A stretch of DNA of 64,000 nucleotides from Chryseobacterium pennipullorum. GTDB lineage: Bacteria > Bacteroidota > Bacteroidia > Flavobacteriales > Weeksellaceae. Shown piece after piece: positions 41,808 through 53,726 of the stretch (its first letter is position 1; the number at the start of each line of letters is the position of its first letter). Below the pieces are notes generated by a model. That model worked only from the letters and a program-made list of their open reading frames with translations, ran no database searches and was not told the DNA's origin. Position numbers and translations under genes: made by a program. The DNA is taken from contig NZ_QNVV01000013.1 in NCBI RefSeq assembly GCF_003384725.1, positions 62,001 to 126,000 of the forward strand, given 5' to 3'.

Positions 41808-43742
41808 TTATTTTTTAACCAGACTGATCACCTGATTTTCACAATCCGAAATACTTTTCCAAATCTGCTTAAAAGCAGGATAGAATTCTTTGGGATAGGT
41901 AGAATGCTTTACTTCGACTCTGGAAGTTAAAATTAATTTTTCACCCTTATTTTCAATAAGATACGAATAGCTGATTTCCTGATCGTCTGTTTTAATCTTT
42001 TTATTCTTTGGAAGGTCACCCACCCGATAGTTTTCAGGGATCGTAAGTTCTACTTTCTTTTCTTTAACAAAGCCTGAAATAAAATCTATAGGATACTTCC
42101 TTGCATCCGCCTGATCAAAGGTTTCAATGTCACTCTTTAAGAATAAGGAGGAATTAATGATCAGTTTTTCGCCCACTTTATCTACCAGATTACTGCCAGA
42201 GAATTTAAGTTTCGTTTCAAAGTTGGAATTATCCAATAATCTGGAATCTACTTCGGTAGTATTTACTTCAAGCTTGGTTTTGAAAGACTGATTGTATTTA
42301 TCTTTATTAAGATCAAAATCCTCATATTCCTCCAGCGCATATAAACCGCTCACTTCCTGGGTATAGTCTCCTTTGATTTCAAGATCTTCAGTATTGACTG
42401 TTGCATGGATCAGCGATTTCTTTTCACTTATATTGTTATTGGTAAAGGCGATTTCTGTTCCTTTATTTTTTTGAAACAAAATTCCGAATTCATTCCAGTT
42501 CCTCTGACGCATAAGATTTGCTTTGGCATTATAGGAAGTAGCGTCATACAGGTTGAAAGTACCGTTAATTTTTGTTGCTGCAAGCGCAAAATTCATCCCA
42601 TCTACATCCATTGAAGTAATGTTGAGGATACCATTGTCTACTGTTGAAATAAGAAGTGGATTGGCTTCAATACCTGCGTTTCTCAGAAGTAAAACGAGCA
42701 GTAAATTGATGTCTGCACTATTACCCGCCTTTGACTTCAGGAGTTGTCGAAGATTTTGGCTGGGTATAATGCAGCTCTGTCTGTTCCATTTGTAATTGGT
42801 TTTAACAAAGTTGAAAATTCTATTCGCTCTTTCATTAATTTCGTAATAATTTTTAATTTCATCCGGCACAATTCCACTTACGTCACCTTTTAAAAAGCCC
42901 CCGAATTTTTCGTCTTCTGATAATAATTCTGCAACTTTATTCCAGTCTGTAGATTTATCATATGTGAATTCTCCAGATCGGTAACGCATGCTTAAATACG
43001 CCAGCTGCGCTTTTAGTTTGGTTCTGTATCTGCTGGGATCTTTTACAAACAGTTCATTTTTAACAGGTTTTACATTTTCATAGCCATATCTGAAAATATG
43101 ATACAAAAGATTACTTCTGTTTTCAGTAATGGAAACATTATATTTAGGAATGAGAAGGTTTCCCGGATTGTTGAAATTGTAAGCCAGAGATTGCGGGTGC
43201 TCCAGATTAAATTCTTCATATACCACAGGAATATCATACTCCATCACCTGGTTAATCGTAAATATTTGAGCGCTTTCTATCTTGTATTTATACTCAATCA
43301 CCGAACCATCCAAAATATTGGGAAAGGCAATTTTATAGAATTTAAGGCCTTTTACAAAGTTTTCCTTTAGCTGATCTTTTTAATTAACTGCAATTTTTTC
43401 CACTTTATCGCCAGCAAGATTGTAGACCGTGGCTTCAAATTCCAATAACCTTTCACCGGATTGCATTGGAATTTCAAGATTAAGCCACTCTTCAGCTTTC
43501 TTCTTATCATAAATTTTAATTTTGGAGTAATATTCCTTTTCCATTGACTGTCGGGGCAGGATATTAAACCTTACGCTATTGTACAATATTTCTGCCGGCG
43601 CATCCTTGTCTATGAAGGAGCTGGTCTTTTTTACTTCCGCTTCACTGAAAGCCGGCAATGAAAGGAATTTATGAGTCTGAGCTCCAACTAATGCAGATGA
43701 TGTAGACCACAGAAGGCCTAGAAAAGCATTTTTAAATTTCAT
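41808..43742 (-). pseudogene. DUF3857/transglutaminase-like protein (type B, copy 1) broken by an in-frame stop
   Basis: Bases 43742-41808 form one frame of 645 codons, exactly the length of paralogue 45774-47708, interrupted by TAA at 43380-43382 (codon 121). Residues flow on both sides of the stop in the same frame (VEKIAVN, stop, KDQLKENFVKGLKFYKIAFPN), aligning with the paralogue's intact VEKSSQYK region and KFAFPN. No frame change or deletion is needed. A signal peptide (ending Val-Gly-Ala-Gln) is intact. Reinitiation from TTG 43313 would give a 501-residue fragment lacking the signal. Catalytic Cys is absent (KAGNSADINLLL), as in the paralogue. Could be a recent nonsense mutation or a sequencing error. 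Confidence 0.88.
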
Positions 43743-43854
43743 GATTTTTTGTTTTTTTTATTAGGACAGTAATTCATTAAAACCTGAACGATGTATTTGA
43801 GTTCTATCCTACAGGATCAGGTTATTGTTTATAATTATTTGATCTGAACAGACA

Positions 43855-45750
43855 TCAGATTTTTTTAGACATTAGGATTTTTGCATGATCGGCAGCAAAT
43901 ATTTTTTTTCTGAACCTTACATAATCGTTATATTTCTCTTTAGGATACAGCCCCTTATTGATTCTGAGAACTCTCTTTACCAAAAGCTGATCTTCTTTTT
44001 TTGAAAAGGAAAGACTGTATGTACCAAATTCAGAATCAAGGTTTACATCCCGGGGAACCTCTTCAATAAAATATCCTGCAGGAAGCTGATAATCTATCGC
44101 ATATTCATCCTGGGAAGGAAGTTTATGCTCAAATGGCAGCACTCTGTTTTCGTCTTCTATACGTAAAGCGTCCGTATAGATGGGAACAGCTCTGAATATA
44201 TAACTGCTTCCAAGCATCTTGACATAGTTATCCGCTTTGAAGTTGATGTCAAAATCTATGGTTGCAAGATCTTTATTGTTTACAATTTTATTGATGTCCA
44301 GCTGTTCAATATTCAGACTGGAGAGCTTATTTTTCAACTGCTCTTTTCTTTCTTTTTCAGCAAGCATTAAGTAGACCAGATTGTAGTCATACTGGCTACC
44401 CTGATACGAAAACCTGGCTGTTCCAGAAACAGAATTATGGGTACCAAGCTGAATGGTAATGGTCTGTATGCCCTTACTTTCTTCGGCCGTATAGCTGGGA
44501 GTCTGTATAATTTCTATTCCCTCCGGCTTTACGGCCAGTACATTCCTGTCTGTAGTACTGAAGCCTAAATGATTGAATGCCATCTCCTGGGAAGTATTTT
44601 CAAGCCAGATGTTTCCTTTCTCAGTGGGTACCATGAGTATTACATGATTTCCGGACATTTTGGGAAATTCTTTATCGAAGCTTATCGGCGAAGCATCAGC
44701 ATTGATGATACAGTAATAAGAAGGAATTCCAGCTTCATCAAGCAGCATTTTCATATAATTGGTTAATCCTTTGCAATCTCCATATCCTTTCTTTTGCACC
44801 TCATCGGGAAGCATAGGCTGCCAGCCTCCTATTCCCAAAGCCACAAATATATATCTGGTTTTGCTTTGCATGTACTGATATACCTTCTTCACCTTTTCTT
44901 CTGTTGATCCTGTAAGATGGAGAGATTCTATTTCCGATTTAATCTGGGGCGTAGAAACAGAAACAGGAGAAAGGAGGTTATCGTAATACCATTTTCCAAA
45001 GTCCTGCCACGATATAATGCTTCCCTTTTTACCCACAAGATTAAACTGATCTAATGAAAAGCTCACTTTCGGTAATATTCTCTGCGGGCTCGGGCCAAGT
45101 CCTTCTTTATCAATAGCCGGAATATTCCGGAAGGAATACGATGAGCCCGCACTTTCATTCTTTACCTGTACCGATGCATAAGAGTAAGGAGAGTCATAGA
45201 CTTTTGAACGCAGTTTAATGGGAGTTTTGTTGATGATACTGAGATTACTTTCCTGTAATGAAACATTATACTCATAAAAGGGAATAAAATCAGGGATAAA
45301 AACAGTATTTTCATCTTTTAGCTCGTAGCTAAATTCAATTGTATATGGAAAATGCTGATAATTGTAAGGAAGGATAAGCATCCTGTTATCAGAGTAAAAA
45401 GTCCCTTGAGGGTTGGCTGCGATGTCCACAAAGTCACTTTTGGAGTAGCTTTTCACTTTTAGTCCTTTCTCATCATAAATAACCACTTTGATCCCGGATG
45501 CATTGGCTCCTTTGCTATATCCGATTCTCGGTATGGAATACGGAACGGCATCTTTATTAAGAATTGTAATTGCAGAAGACTTTTTATAGACAATATCGTC
45601 GATATTATTAATTTCAATACGCTGGAATTCTTTCCTGATCACAGCCCCCGCATTTTTCTTTAAATCTTCGGGAATCGCAGAAACAGGATAGCTCTGCGCG
45701 AAGAATATGGAAGCTGCGGATAAAGCTCCCAGGCATAGTATTTTCATCAT
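43855..45750 (-). CDS. DUF3857 and transglutaminase-domain protein (type A, copy 1)
   Basis: 631 residues, secreted (signal ends FFAQ). Order: DUF3857 domain (about 40-220), a transglutaminase-like core with KKGYGDCKGLTNYMKMLLDE (catalytic Cys), SGNHVILMV (His) and WLENTSQ (Glu where Asp is usual), then a DUF3858-like C terminus with LPAGYFIEEVP. The Cys-His pair suggests real or residual peptidase/acyltransferase activity in the periplasm or on the surface. It follows type-B copy 2 by 23 bases and precedes the broken B copy. Substrate unknown. Confidence 0.85.
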   Translation of the reverse strand: MMKILCLGALSAASIFFAQSYPVSAIPEDLKKNAGAVIRKEFQRIEINNIDDIVYKKSSAITILNKDAVPYSIPRIGYSKGANASGIKVVIYDEKGLKVKSYSKSDFVDIAANPQGTFYSDNRMLILPYNYQHFPYTIEFSYELKDENTVFIPDFIPFYEYNVSLQESNLSIINKTPIKLRSKVYDSPYSYASVQVKNESAGSSYSFRNIPAIDKEGLGPSPQRILPKVSFSLDQFNLVGKKGSIISWQDFGKWYYDNLLSPVSVSTPQIKSEIESLHLTGSTEEKVKKVYQYMQSKTRYIFVALGIGGWQPMLPDEVQKKGYGDCKGLTNYMKMLLDEAGIPSYYCIINADASPISFDKEFPKMSGNHVILMVPTEKGNIWLENTSQEMAFNHLGFSTTDRNVLAVKPEGIEIIQTPSYTAEESKGIQTITIQLGTHNSVSGTARFSYQGSQYDYNLVYLMLAEKERKEQLKNKLSSLNIEQLDINKIVNNKDLATIDFDINFKADNYVKMLGSSYIFRAVPIYTDALRIEDENRVLPFEHKLPSQDEYAIDYQLPAGYFIEEVPRDVNLDSEFGTYSLSFSKKEDQLLVKRVLRINKGLYPKEKYNDYVRFRKKIFAADHAKILMSKKI

Positions 45751-45773
45751 CGTTATTAAAATTCTACAAAATA

Positions 45774-47708
45774 TTATTTTTTTATTAAGCTGATCACCTG
45801 GTTTTCATAATCTGAGATACTTTTCCAGATCTGCTTAAAAGCAGGATAGAATTCTTTTGGGTAATCTGCACTTTTTACGGTGATAGTACTTGTAATTTCC
45901 AATATGTTACTCTTTTTTACAACGGCATATATATATTCTACCTCTTTATCCTCTGTCATAATCTTCTTGGCTTTCGGCAGTTCTTCAATGGTATATCCTT
46001 CCGGTATTTCAAGATTAATCTTTTTCACTTTGGTAATAGGAGATCCAAAATCTATCGGATATCTGCGGGTCTCGGTCTGATCAAATTCGTTGGAGTTTTT
46101 ATTGAGAAACAACATGGGATTGATGATTATTTTTTTCCCTATCCGATCTACAAGGTTCATCGAGGAAAATTTCATCGTACTTTCAAATTCACCGTTCTCC
46201 AATACCTTTGAGTCAATTTCTGTAAAATCAATAGAATAGTTTTCCTTATACTGTTTTTTATATTTTTCAGCATTATCATCGTAGTTGTCTTTAGCATACA
46301 TGGCATACGCACCGGTATCACGATCTGAATAGGTACCGGAAATACTTCCATCTTCATTATACCTTGCATTGGCAGTGTAGAAAGTATTGCTTGATTTTAT
46401 ATTGGTCATCCTGATCGGTACAGATTTTTCTTTCTTCAGCAGGATTCCGTATTGGTTCCAGTTTCGAAGAGGAATTTCATCCATCGACGACTGTCTGGAG
46501 GTTGCATCATATAGGTGCAGGTGCTCATCGATACTTATGGCCGCTAATACAAAATTCATATTAGAAACATTAGGCGATGCCAGATTGATGACTCCGTTTT
46601 CTACGGTAGAAATAATCAGCGGGTCGGCTTTAACACCTGCTTCCCGAAGCATCATTACCAGGAACAGATTGATCTCAGCAGCATTTCCGGTTTTTGTTTC
46701 CAACAGCTTTTTGATCCCGTCTTCGGTATAAATCCCCCTGTTTTTATTCCATGTAAATGTTTTTTGTACATAAGAAAAAATAGCATTCGCTTTTTCTAAA
46801 TCTGTTTTCAGCGTTGATATTTCTGCTGGCATATTCTCTCTAGCCAGTTTATTTTTCTTTATTTCGTTACCGAAGTCTTCGTTTTCATACAGTCTTTTAC
46901 CAATTTGATCCCAGGAAGATGAGTAGAGTTTCAGCTCGGTAAAGTTGGTAGAATTCAGTTCCGCACTTATCTTCGTTCTGAAATTTTTATCGTTTCTCAC
47001 AAATTTTTCGGTTTTAAACCCCTTCACATTTTCATAAGCAAATCTATATGTCCTGTATTGCGAACCATACATATTTCTTTGCTGAACGTCTCTGTATTTG
47101 GGAAGCATATCCCCGGTATAGTTTACATTATAGGCGATATTGATTGGTGAGTCCAACACGTACTCCGTTTGCAGGGAGGGTGTATCGGATTCTATCAATA
47201 CTTCAGGAATTATAAACAAAAAGGGAGAGATAATCTCATACTGATATTCCAGAACAGATCCGTTTTTCACATTGGGAAAAGCAAACTTGGTAAGGGTGAC
47301 ATACTTACTTTCTTTACTTTTGTACTGGGAGCTTTTTTCTACTTTTACCGGAACTGCTACTCCGTTTTCAAGATTATAGGTAAAACCTTTGAATTTGGCT
47401 AAAGACTCTTTATTGGAGCCAGAGCTATACAAAGGGATTTCAAGATTCAACCAATCTTCCGCCCTATCCTTATCGTAAATTTTAACCCTGTAAAAATATT
47501 TTTTACTTAAATTTCCCGTATACGAGTCCACCACGAAATAGACAGATTTATATAGTATCTCTGCCTGTGCATTATCATCCAACAGGGACTTGGTCTTTGA
47601 TAAATCGGCATCATTGAATTTGGGAGGGTTCAGAAATTCATATTTCCCCTGTGCAGCGATGGAAATTGTAGTGGCAGAGCACAGGATTATGATTATTAGT
47701 TTTTTCAT
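45774..47708 (-). CDS. DUF3857/transglutaminase-like protein (type B, copy 2, intact)
   Basis: 644 residues, secreted (signal ends AAQ). DUF3857-like N-terminal half with LAKFKGFTYNLEN and AFPNVKNGSVLEYQYEI, then a transglutaminase-like core in which the catalytic Cys is replaced: the GDCK position reads GNAAEINLFLVMMLREAG, and the His position reads NMNFVLAA. Only the Asp-type LYDATS is retained. So it is predicted to be catalytically dead and perhaps structural or binding. C-terminal half ends KQIWKSISDYENQVISLIKK, nearly the same as in the broken copy. It starts two bases after type-A copy 2. Confidence 0.83.
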   Translation of the reverse strand: MKKLIIIILCSATTISIAAQGKYEFLNPPKFNDADLSKTKSLLDDNAQAEILYKSVYFVVDSYTGNLSKKYFYRVKIYDKDRAEDWLNLEIPLYSSGSNKESLAKFKGFTYNLENGVAVPVKVEKSSQYKSKESKYVTLTKFAFPNVKNGSVLEYQYEIISPFLFIIPEVLIESDTPSLQTEYVLDSPINIAYNVNYTGDMLPKYRDVQQRNMYGSQYRTYRFAYENVKGFKTEKFVRNDKNFRTKISAELNSTNFTELKLYSSSWDQIGKRLYENEDFGNEIKKNKLARENMPAEISTLKTDLEKANAIFSYVQKTFTWNKNRGIYTEDGIKKLLETKTGNAAEINLFLVMMLREAGVKADPLIISTVENGVINLASPNVSNMNFVLAAISIDEHLHLYDATSRQSSMDEIPLRNWNQYGILLKKEKSVPIRMTNIKSSNTFYTANARYNEDGSISGTYSDRDTGAYAMYAKDNYDDNAEKYKKQYKENYSIDFTEIDSKVLENGEFESTMKFSSMNLVDRIGKKIIINPMLFLNKNSNEFDQTETRRYPIDFGSPITKVKKINLEIPEGYTIEELPKAKKIMTEDKEVEYIYAVVKKSNILEITSTITVKSADYPKEFYPAFKQIWKSISDYENQVISLIKK

Positions 47709-47710
47709 CT

Positions 47711-49603
47711 TTATATTTTTGTAATTAAAATTTTAGAATTATCCATGTTCTGTGTTTTCTTTCGGAAGTTGACATAGTCATTGTATTTTTCTTTTGGATA
47801 AATTCCCTTTTTCAACTGTATTTTTCGGAATACGGATACCTGACCTTCATTTTTTACAAAGCTAAGCTTGTAAAATCCAAACTCGGATATGATATTGGAA
47901 TCGGCTGGGGTTTCTTCAATTTTGTAGCCTTTAGGAAGTGTAAAAACTATTTCATATTCATCTTCATAAGACTGTCGGATTTCAAACGGTAGCTCACGCG
48001 TTTCATCCGTTTTATAGACGTGATCTGAAAAAATGGGAACGGATCTGAAAAAAAGGCTGTTCCCTGCTTTTTTAGAAAAATTATGGGTGGTAAAATTGAT
48101 ATCATAACTGATGGCCGCCCTGTCTTTATCATTGATAAAGCTTTTTGTTTCAACATGCTCAAAGTTAAGGATGCCAAACCTGCTTTTGAGTGCTTCATTT
48201 TTGTCTTTCGAACTAAGGTTTACAAATTTCAGGTTATCATCATACTGATTTCCTGTGTATGTAAAATTCCCTGTGCCGGTAATGCTGCTGTCCTCATGTA
48301 GATTAATGTTCAAGACCTGCTTTTCTTTGTTCTGTTCAGCTTTATATACGGGCGTATTGATAAGTTCAATACCTTTTGAGGTTATGGCAAGTACATTTCG
48401 ATCCGTCGTAGTGTAGGGAAGATGATTAAAGGCCATCTGCTGCGATGTATTTTCAAGCCATATGTTTCCATTCTCGGTAGGAACCATCAGCATGGCATGG
48501 TTTCCCCCCATGGACGGAAATTCAGGATCAAATGAAATCTGTGACGGGCTTGAATTGATGACACAATAACTGGACTGAATTCCTGCTTCATTCAGAAGGG
48601 TCTTCATGTAATTGGTAAGTCCTTTACAGTCTCCATACCCTTTTTTCTGCACCTCATCCGGTACCATAGGAACCCAGCCACCAATTCCCAAACCAACAGC
48701 AATATACCGCGTTTTATTCTGCATGTACTGGTAGATTTTCTTCACCTTCTCTTCTGTTGAACCTTTTAAATGCAAAGCGGCTACCTCAGCTTTAATAGCC
48801 TCTGTGGAAATGGAAACAGGCTCTATGAGATCTTTATAATACCAGTTTCCAAAATCTTTCCAGCTGTTGAATGTTCCCTGCTTTCCTGCCAGGTTGAATT
48901 TCGTTAAGGCAAAGCTTACCGAAGGTAGAATCTTATCGGGCTGCGGTGCTAAAGAAGTATCATCTATTGCGGGTATATTGGTATAAGAGTATATTTTCTC
49001 CTGTTCGGTTCCATTTTCTGTAACAGAAGCATAGTTGTATTTTGAGGGATAAATTTTAGAGCGGAGCTCTATTCCTGAAGAGTTGATGATTTTAAACTGT
49101 GCTTCTTCCAAGGATGTCTTAACGGATCTGAAAGGAACAAAATCCTGAATAAAAATTGTGTTTTTATCCTCGCTTTGATAAGAAAAATCAACAGTATAAG
49201 GATATTGAGCCGGCGTATATGAAAAAACCAATATCCGGTGATCGGAGTAAAATACCCCGTGAGGATTATTGGCGTAATCTTTAAAATCAGATTTTGAAAA
49301 ACTTTTTACCTTCTTCCCCAATTCATCATAAATAGTGACTTTTATATCAGAAATACGTGTCGACTTATCATAAGGAATATAGGCTGTTGCCTGCTCATGA
49401 CCCTCCCTATTCAAAACCGTGGTTACCGTATTGTACTGATATTTGATCTCATCGACTTTATTAATCTGGGCTGTTGTAAAGTTTTTCCGGATAACAACAT
49501 TGGCATTTTTCTTCAAACTCTCCGGAATTGCAGAAGCAGGAAACGCCTGTGCAAAGTATAATGAAGCCATAGGTAAAGCTCCAAGAAGTACTATTTTCAT
49601 CAT
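47711..49603 (-). CDS. DUF3857 and transglutaminase-domain protein (type A, copy 2)
   Basis: 630 residues, secreted (signal ends YFAQ). Same domain order as type-A copy 1 and closely similar over its length: KKGYGDCKGLTNYMKTLLNE (catalytic Cys), GGNHAMLMV (His), WLENTSQQMAFNHL. First gene of the four-gene run; type B copy 2 starts two bases beyond its stop. The DUF3857-transglutaminase combination is widespread in Bacteroidota, and its role is not established. Two Met codons at the start (MMK) leave the exact start open by one codon. Confidence 0.85.
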   Translation of the reverse strand: MMKIVLLGALPMASLYFAQAFPASAIPESLKKNANVVIRKNFTTAQINKVDEIKYQYNTVTTVLNREGHEQATAYIPYDKSTRISDIKVTIYDELGKKVKSFSKSDFKDYANNPHGVFYSDHRILVFSYTPAQYPYTVDFSYQSEDKNTIFIQDFVPFRSVKTSLEEAQFKIINSSGIELRSKIYPSKYNYASVTENGTEQEKIYSYTNIPAIDDTSLAPQPDKILPSVSFALTKFNLAGKQGTFNSWKDFGNWYYKDLIEPVSISTEAIKAEVAALHLKGSTEEKVKKIYQYMQNKTRYIAVGLGIGGWVPMVPDEVQKKGYGDCKGLTNYMKTLLNEAGIQSSYCVINSSPSQISFDPEFPSMGGNHAMLMVPTENGNIWLENTSQQMAFNHLPYTTTDRNVLAITSKGIELINTPVYKAEQNKEKQVLNINLHEDSSITGTGNFTYTGNQYDDNLKFVNLSSKDKNEALKSRFGILNFEHVETKSFINDKDRAAISYDINFTTHNFSKKAGNSLFFRSVPIFSDHVYKTDETRELPFEIRQSYEDEYEIVFTLPKGYKIEETPADSNIISEFGFYKLSFVKNEGQVSVFRKIQLKKGIYPKEKYNDYVNFRKKTQNMDNSKILITKI

Positions 49604-49662
49604 CGTTATTAAAATTATGCAAACATAAGAAAATCTTAATAACTGTTAAAATTATATAAAAT

Positions 49663-49694
49663 AAAAAAGACCTCACCGTGGTGAAGTCTTTGTT
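49663..49694 (-). terminator. Terminator after the 49710-50132 gene
   Basis: On the minus strand AAGACTTCACC pairs with GGTGAGGTCTT, followed by TTTTTTT. It separates that gene from the transglutaminase-like cluster. Confidence 0.85.
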
Positions 49695-49709
49695 TTTCAT
49701 TTTCTTTTT

Positions 49710-50132
49710 TTAATCATTTGGGATTCTTTTGCTATCGTAAGTATCACTGCCGAGCCCCAGGACAGGAATAAATATAAACCCGAAGAAGAACAGCAGTATG
49801 GTATACAACGGAGTCTCCTTGGCAAAACCTTTAGCCAGTCTGTCGTTCACGACCCAGCTGGCATACAGATTAACAAAAGGAATCAGGAATAAAATAATCC
49901 ACCAGATCGGTTTTTTTACAATATCCAACATGACGATTGCATTATAAATCGGAACAAAGGCTGCCCAAGCGTCCTGTCTTCCAGCTTTCTGGAAGATTTT
50001 ATACATGCAGTATCCGTAAAATAAATAGACCAGTAAACTGATGAACATTGTTCCGATCCCCAGTCCTGCTGCGGCCGCACCGGAAACCGCATCCACCCCT
50101 TCATAAGGGTCTGTTTGTAAAAGAGTTAGCAT
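49710..50132 (-). CDS. DUF5684-like small membrane protein
   Basis: 140 residues. A short luminal N terminus (LLQTDPYEGVDAVSGAAAAG) is followed by about four hydrophobic segments with the conserved-looking core YKIFQKAGRQDAWAAFVPIYNAIVMLDIV (read in two parts, IFQKAGRQDAWAAFVPIYN and AIVMLDIVKKPIWW). This KAG-x-x-x-W-x-x-x-IPxYN arrangement is typical of DUF5684 membrane proteins, sometimes placed next to signal peptidases. Function unknown. Confidence 0.72.
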   Translation of the reverse strand: MLTLLQTDPYEGVDAVSGAAAAGLGIGTMFISLLVYLFYGYCMYKIFQKAGRQDAWAAFVPIYNAIVMLDIVKKPIWWIILFLIPFVNLYASWVVNDRLAKGFAKETPLYTILLFFFGFIFIPVLGLGSDTYDSKRIPND

Positions 50133-50161
50133 ATTATTGTTTTTTTGGTTAACTCAAATAT

Positions 50162-50194
50162 AAAAAAAGCTTCTAAATAAATAGAAGCTTTTTT
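50162..50194. terminator. Terminator downstream of gyrB
   Basis: AAAAAAGCTTCT pairs with AGAAGCTTTTTT around AAATAAAT; it follows the gyrB stop on the minus strand. Confidence 0.85.
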
Positions 50195-50214
50195 ACATAT
50201 TTTACAAAAACGTA

Positions 50215-52182
<1,968 letters not shown>

Positions 52183-52382
52183 TTACAAATATCGTGATTT
52201 TTTTCGAGGTATGAAAGTTAAAAAATGTCAAAAAAAGGGAGTGTAGGGTTGCAGCAAAACGTAAATAACTGCAAGGCAGCAAAAGATTCAAATTTACATG
52301 GTATTGCGGAAATATCAACTGTTTTAAATCATACTCAACATCAATATTTTATCCGTAAATTTATTTACTCAAAGTTGATATT

Positions 52383-53726
52383 ATGGATGATTTTATTGCA
52401 GCGCGTGCGCAGATGGCCCTCTCCCTGGGGTTCCATATCATATTTTCGTGTGTGGGCATGGTGATGCCTTTCCTGATGGCTTTTGCCCACTGGAAATACC
52501 TGAAAACCAATAATGAAGTATATAAAGGTCTTACAAAAGCCTGGAGCAAAGGGGTTGCTATCCTTTTTGCAACAGGAGCCGTTTCCGGTACCATGCTTTC
52601 CTTTGAGCTGGGATTGCTGTGGCCGGGTTTTATGAAGCATGCAGGGCCCATTTTCGGAATGCCTTTCTCGCTGGAGGGAACTGCCTTTTTCATTGAGGCT
52701 ATTGCCATCGGGTTCTTTTTGTATGGCTGGGACAAATTCAATAAATGGTTTCACTGGTTTTGCGGATTCCTTGTAGGAGTAAGCGGGTTGGCTTCAGGCA
52801 TTCTGGTTGTGGCTGCCAATGCCTGGATGAATTCTCCCACGGGATTTGATTATATCAACGGAAAGTATGTAAATATCGATCCTATAAAAGCAATGTTTAA
52901 TGATGCCTGGTTTCCACAGGCTCTTCATATGAGTGTAGCGGCATTTTGCGCGACAGGATTTGCGGTGGCCGGAGTTCATGCTTTCTTAATAATGAGAAAA
53001 AAGAACGTTGAATTTCATACCAAAGCGTTTAGAATTGCAGTGGGCTTTGCCCTGATCGGAGCTTTTGGTGCTCCTTTAAGTGGTGATATCGCAGCAAAAT
53101 CCGTTGCAGAAAGACAGCCTATAAAATTAGCAGCCATGGAAGCCCATTTCGAAACTGAAAAAGGAGCTTCATTTGTGATTGGCGGAATTCCTGACGAAGA
53201 AAAAGAAGAAATAAAATATGCCATCAAAATTCCAAAAGTATTAAGCTTTCTGGTAAGCAATGATTTTAATTCTGAAGTAAAGGGGCTAAAAGATTTCCCA
53301 AGAGATGAATGGCCTCCTATCGCGGTTACCCATTATGCCTTTCAGATTATGATTTTCTTTGGAGTAGTGATGATCGGTATCGGCGCAGTATATCTGTATG
53401 CTTTCTTTTTCAGAAAAGAATGGCTGAGCCGGAACTGGCTTTTAAAAACATTCTTAATTGCCACTCCTTTTGGTTATATTGCACTGGAGGCAGGATGGAC
53501 CGTCACCGAAGTAGGCCGGCAGCCCTGGATTATTTATGGCGTAATGAGAACCATAGATGCGGTAACTCCCATGCCGGGAATACAGTATTCATTCTATTTC
53601 TTTACCGCAATTTTCGTATCCCTTTCTCTGATCCTGATCTTCCTGCTGCGAAGACAGATCCAGATGGTACCGAAGCTTTATGACCCTACCGATCCGCAGT
53701 TTAACGATAAAAACAAAAAATCATGA
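52383..53726 (+). CDS. cydA: Cytochrome bd oxidase subunit I
   Basis: The haem-bearing subunit of the bd-type quinol oxidase in the inner membrane, reducing oxygen at low tension. 447 residues: about nine helices; the haem b595 ligand region AQMALSLGFHIIFSCVGM, b558 ligand His in PQALHMSVAAFCATG, and GWTVTEVGRQPWIIYG near the b558/b595 sites. The Q-loop is short (around residues 240-300), as in the CioA/Bacteroidota type rather than E. coli CydA. ATG at 52383 directly begins MDDFIAARAQM. cydB overlaps the stop by four bases (ATGA). Confidence 0.96.
   Translation: MDDFIAARAQMALSLGFHIIFSCVGMVMPFLMAFAHWKYLKTNNEVYKGLTKAWSKGVAILFATGAVSGTMLSFELGLLWPGFMKHAGPIFGMPFSLEGTAFFIEAIAIGFFLYGWDKFNKWFHWFCGFLVGVSGLASGILVVAANAWMNSPTGFDYINGKYVNIDPIKAMFNDAWFPQALHMSVAAFCATGFAVAGVHAFLIMRKKNVEFHTKAFRIAVGFALIGAFGAPLSGDIAAKSVAERQPIKLAAMEAHFETEKGASFVIGGIPDEEKEEIKYAIKIPKVLSFLVSNDFNSEVKGLKDFPRDEWPPIAVTHYAFQIMIFFGVVMIGIGAVYLYAFFFRKEWLSRNWLLKTFLIATPFGYIALEAGWTVTEVGRQPWIIYGVMRTIDAVTPMPGIQYSFYFFTAIFVSLSLILIFLLRRQIQMVPKLYDPTDPQFNDKNKKS

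Noticed and set aside
41808..43313. Independent 501-residue gene starting at TTG 43313
   Set aside because: It is the in-frame remainder of a nonsense-interrupted gene and would lack the signal peptide.
43839..43866. Terminator hairpin ATCTGA/TCAGAT next to the type-A copy 1 stop
   Set aside because: The T run is on the plus strand, where no gene ends; on the minus strand no T run follows.
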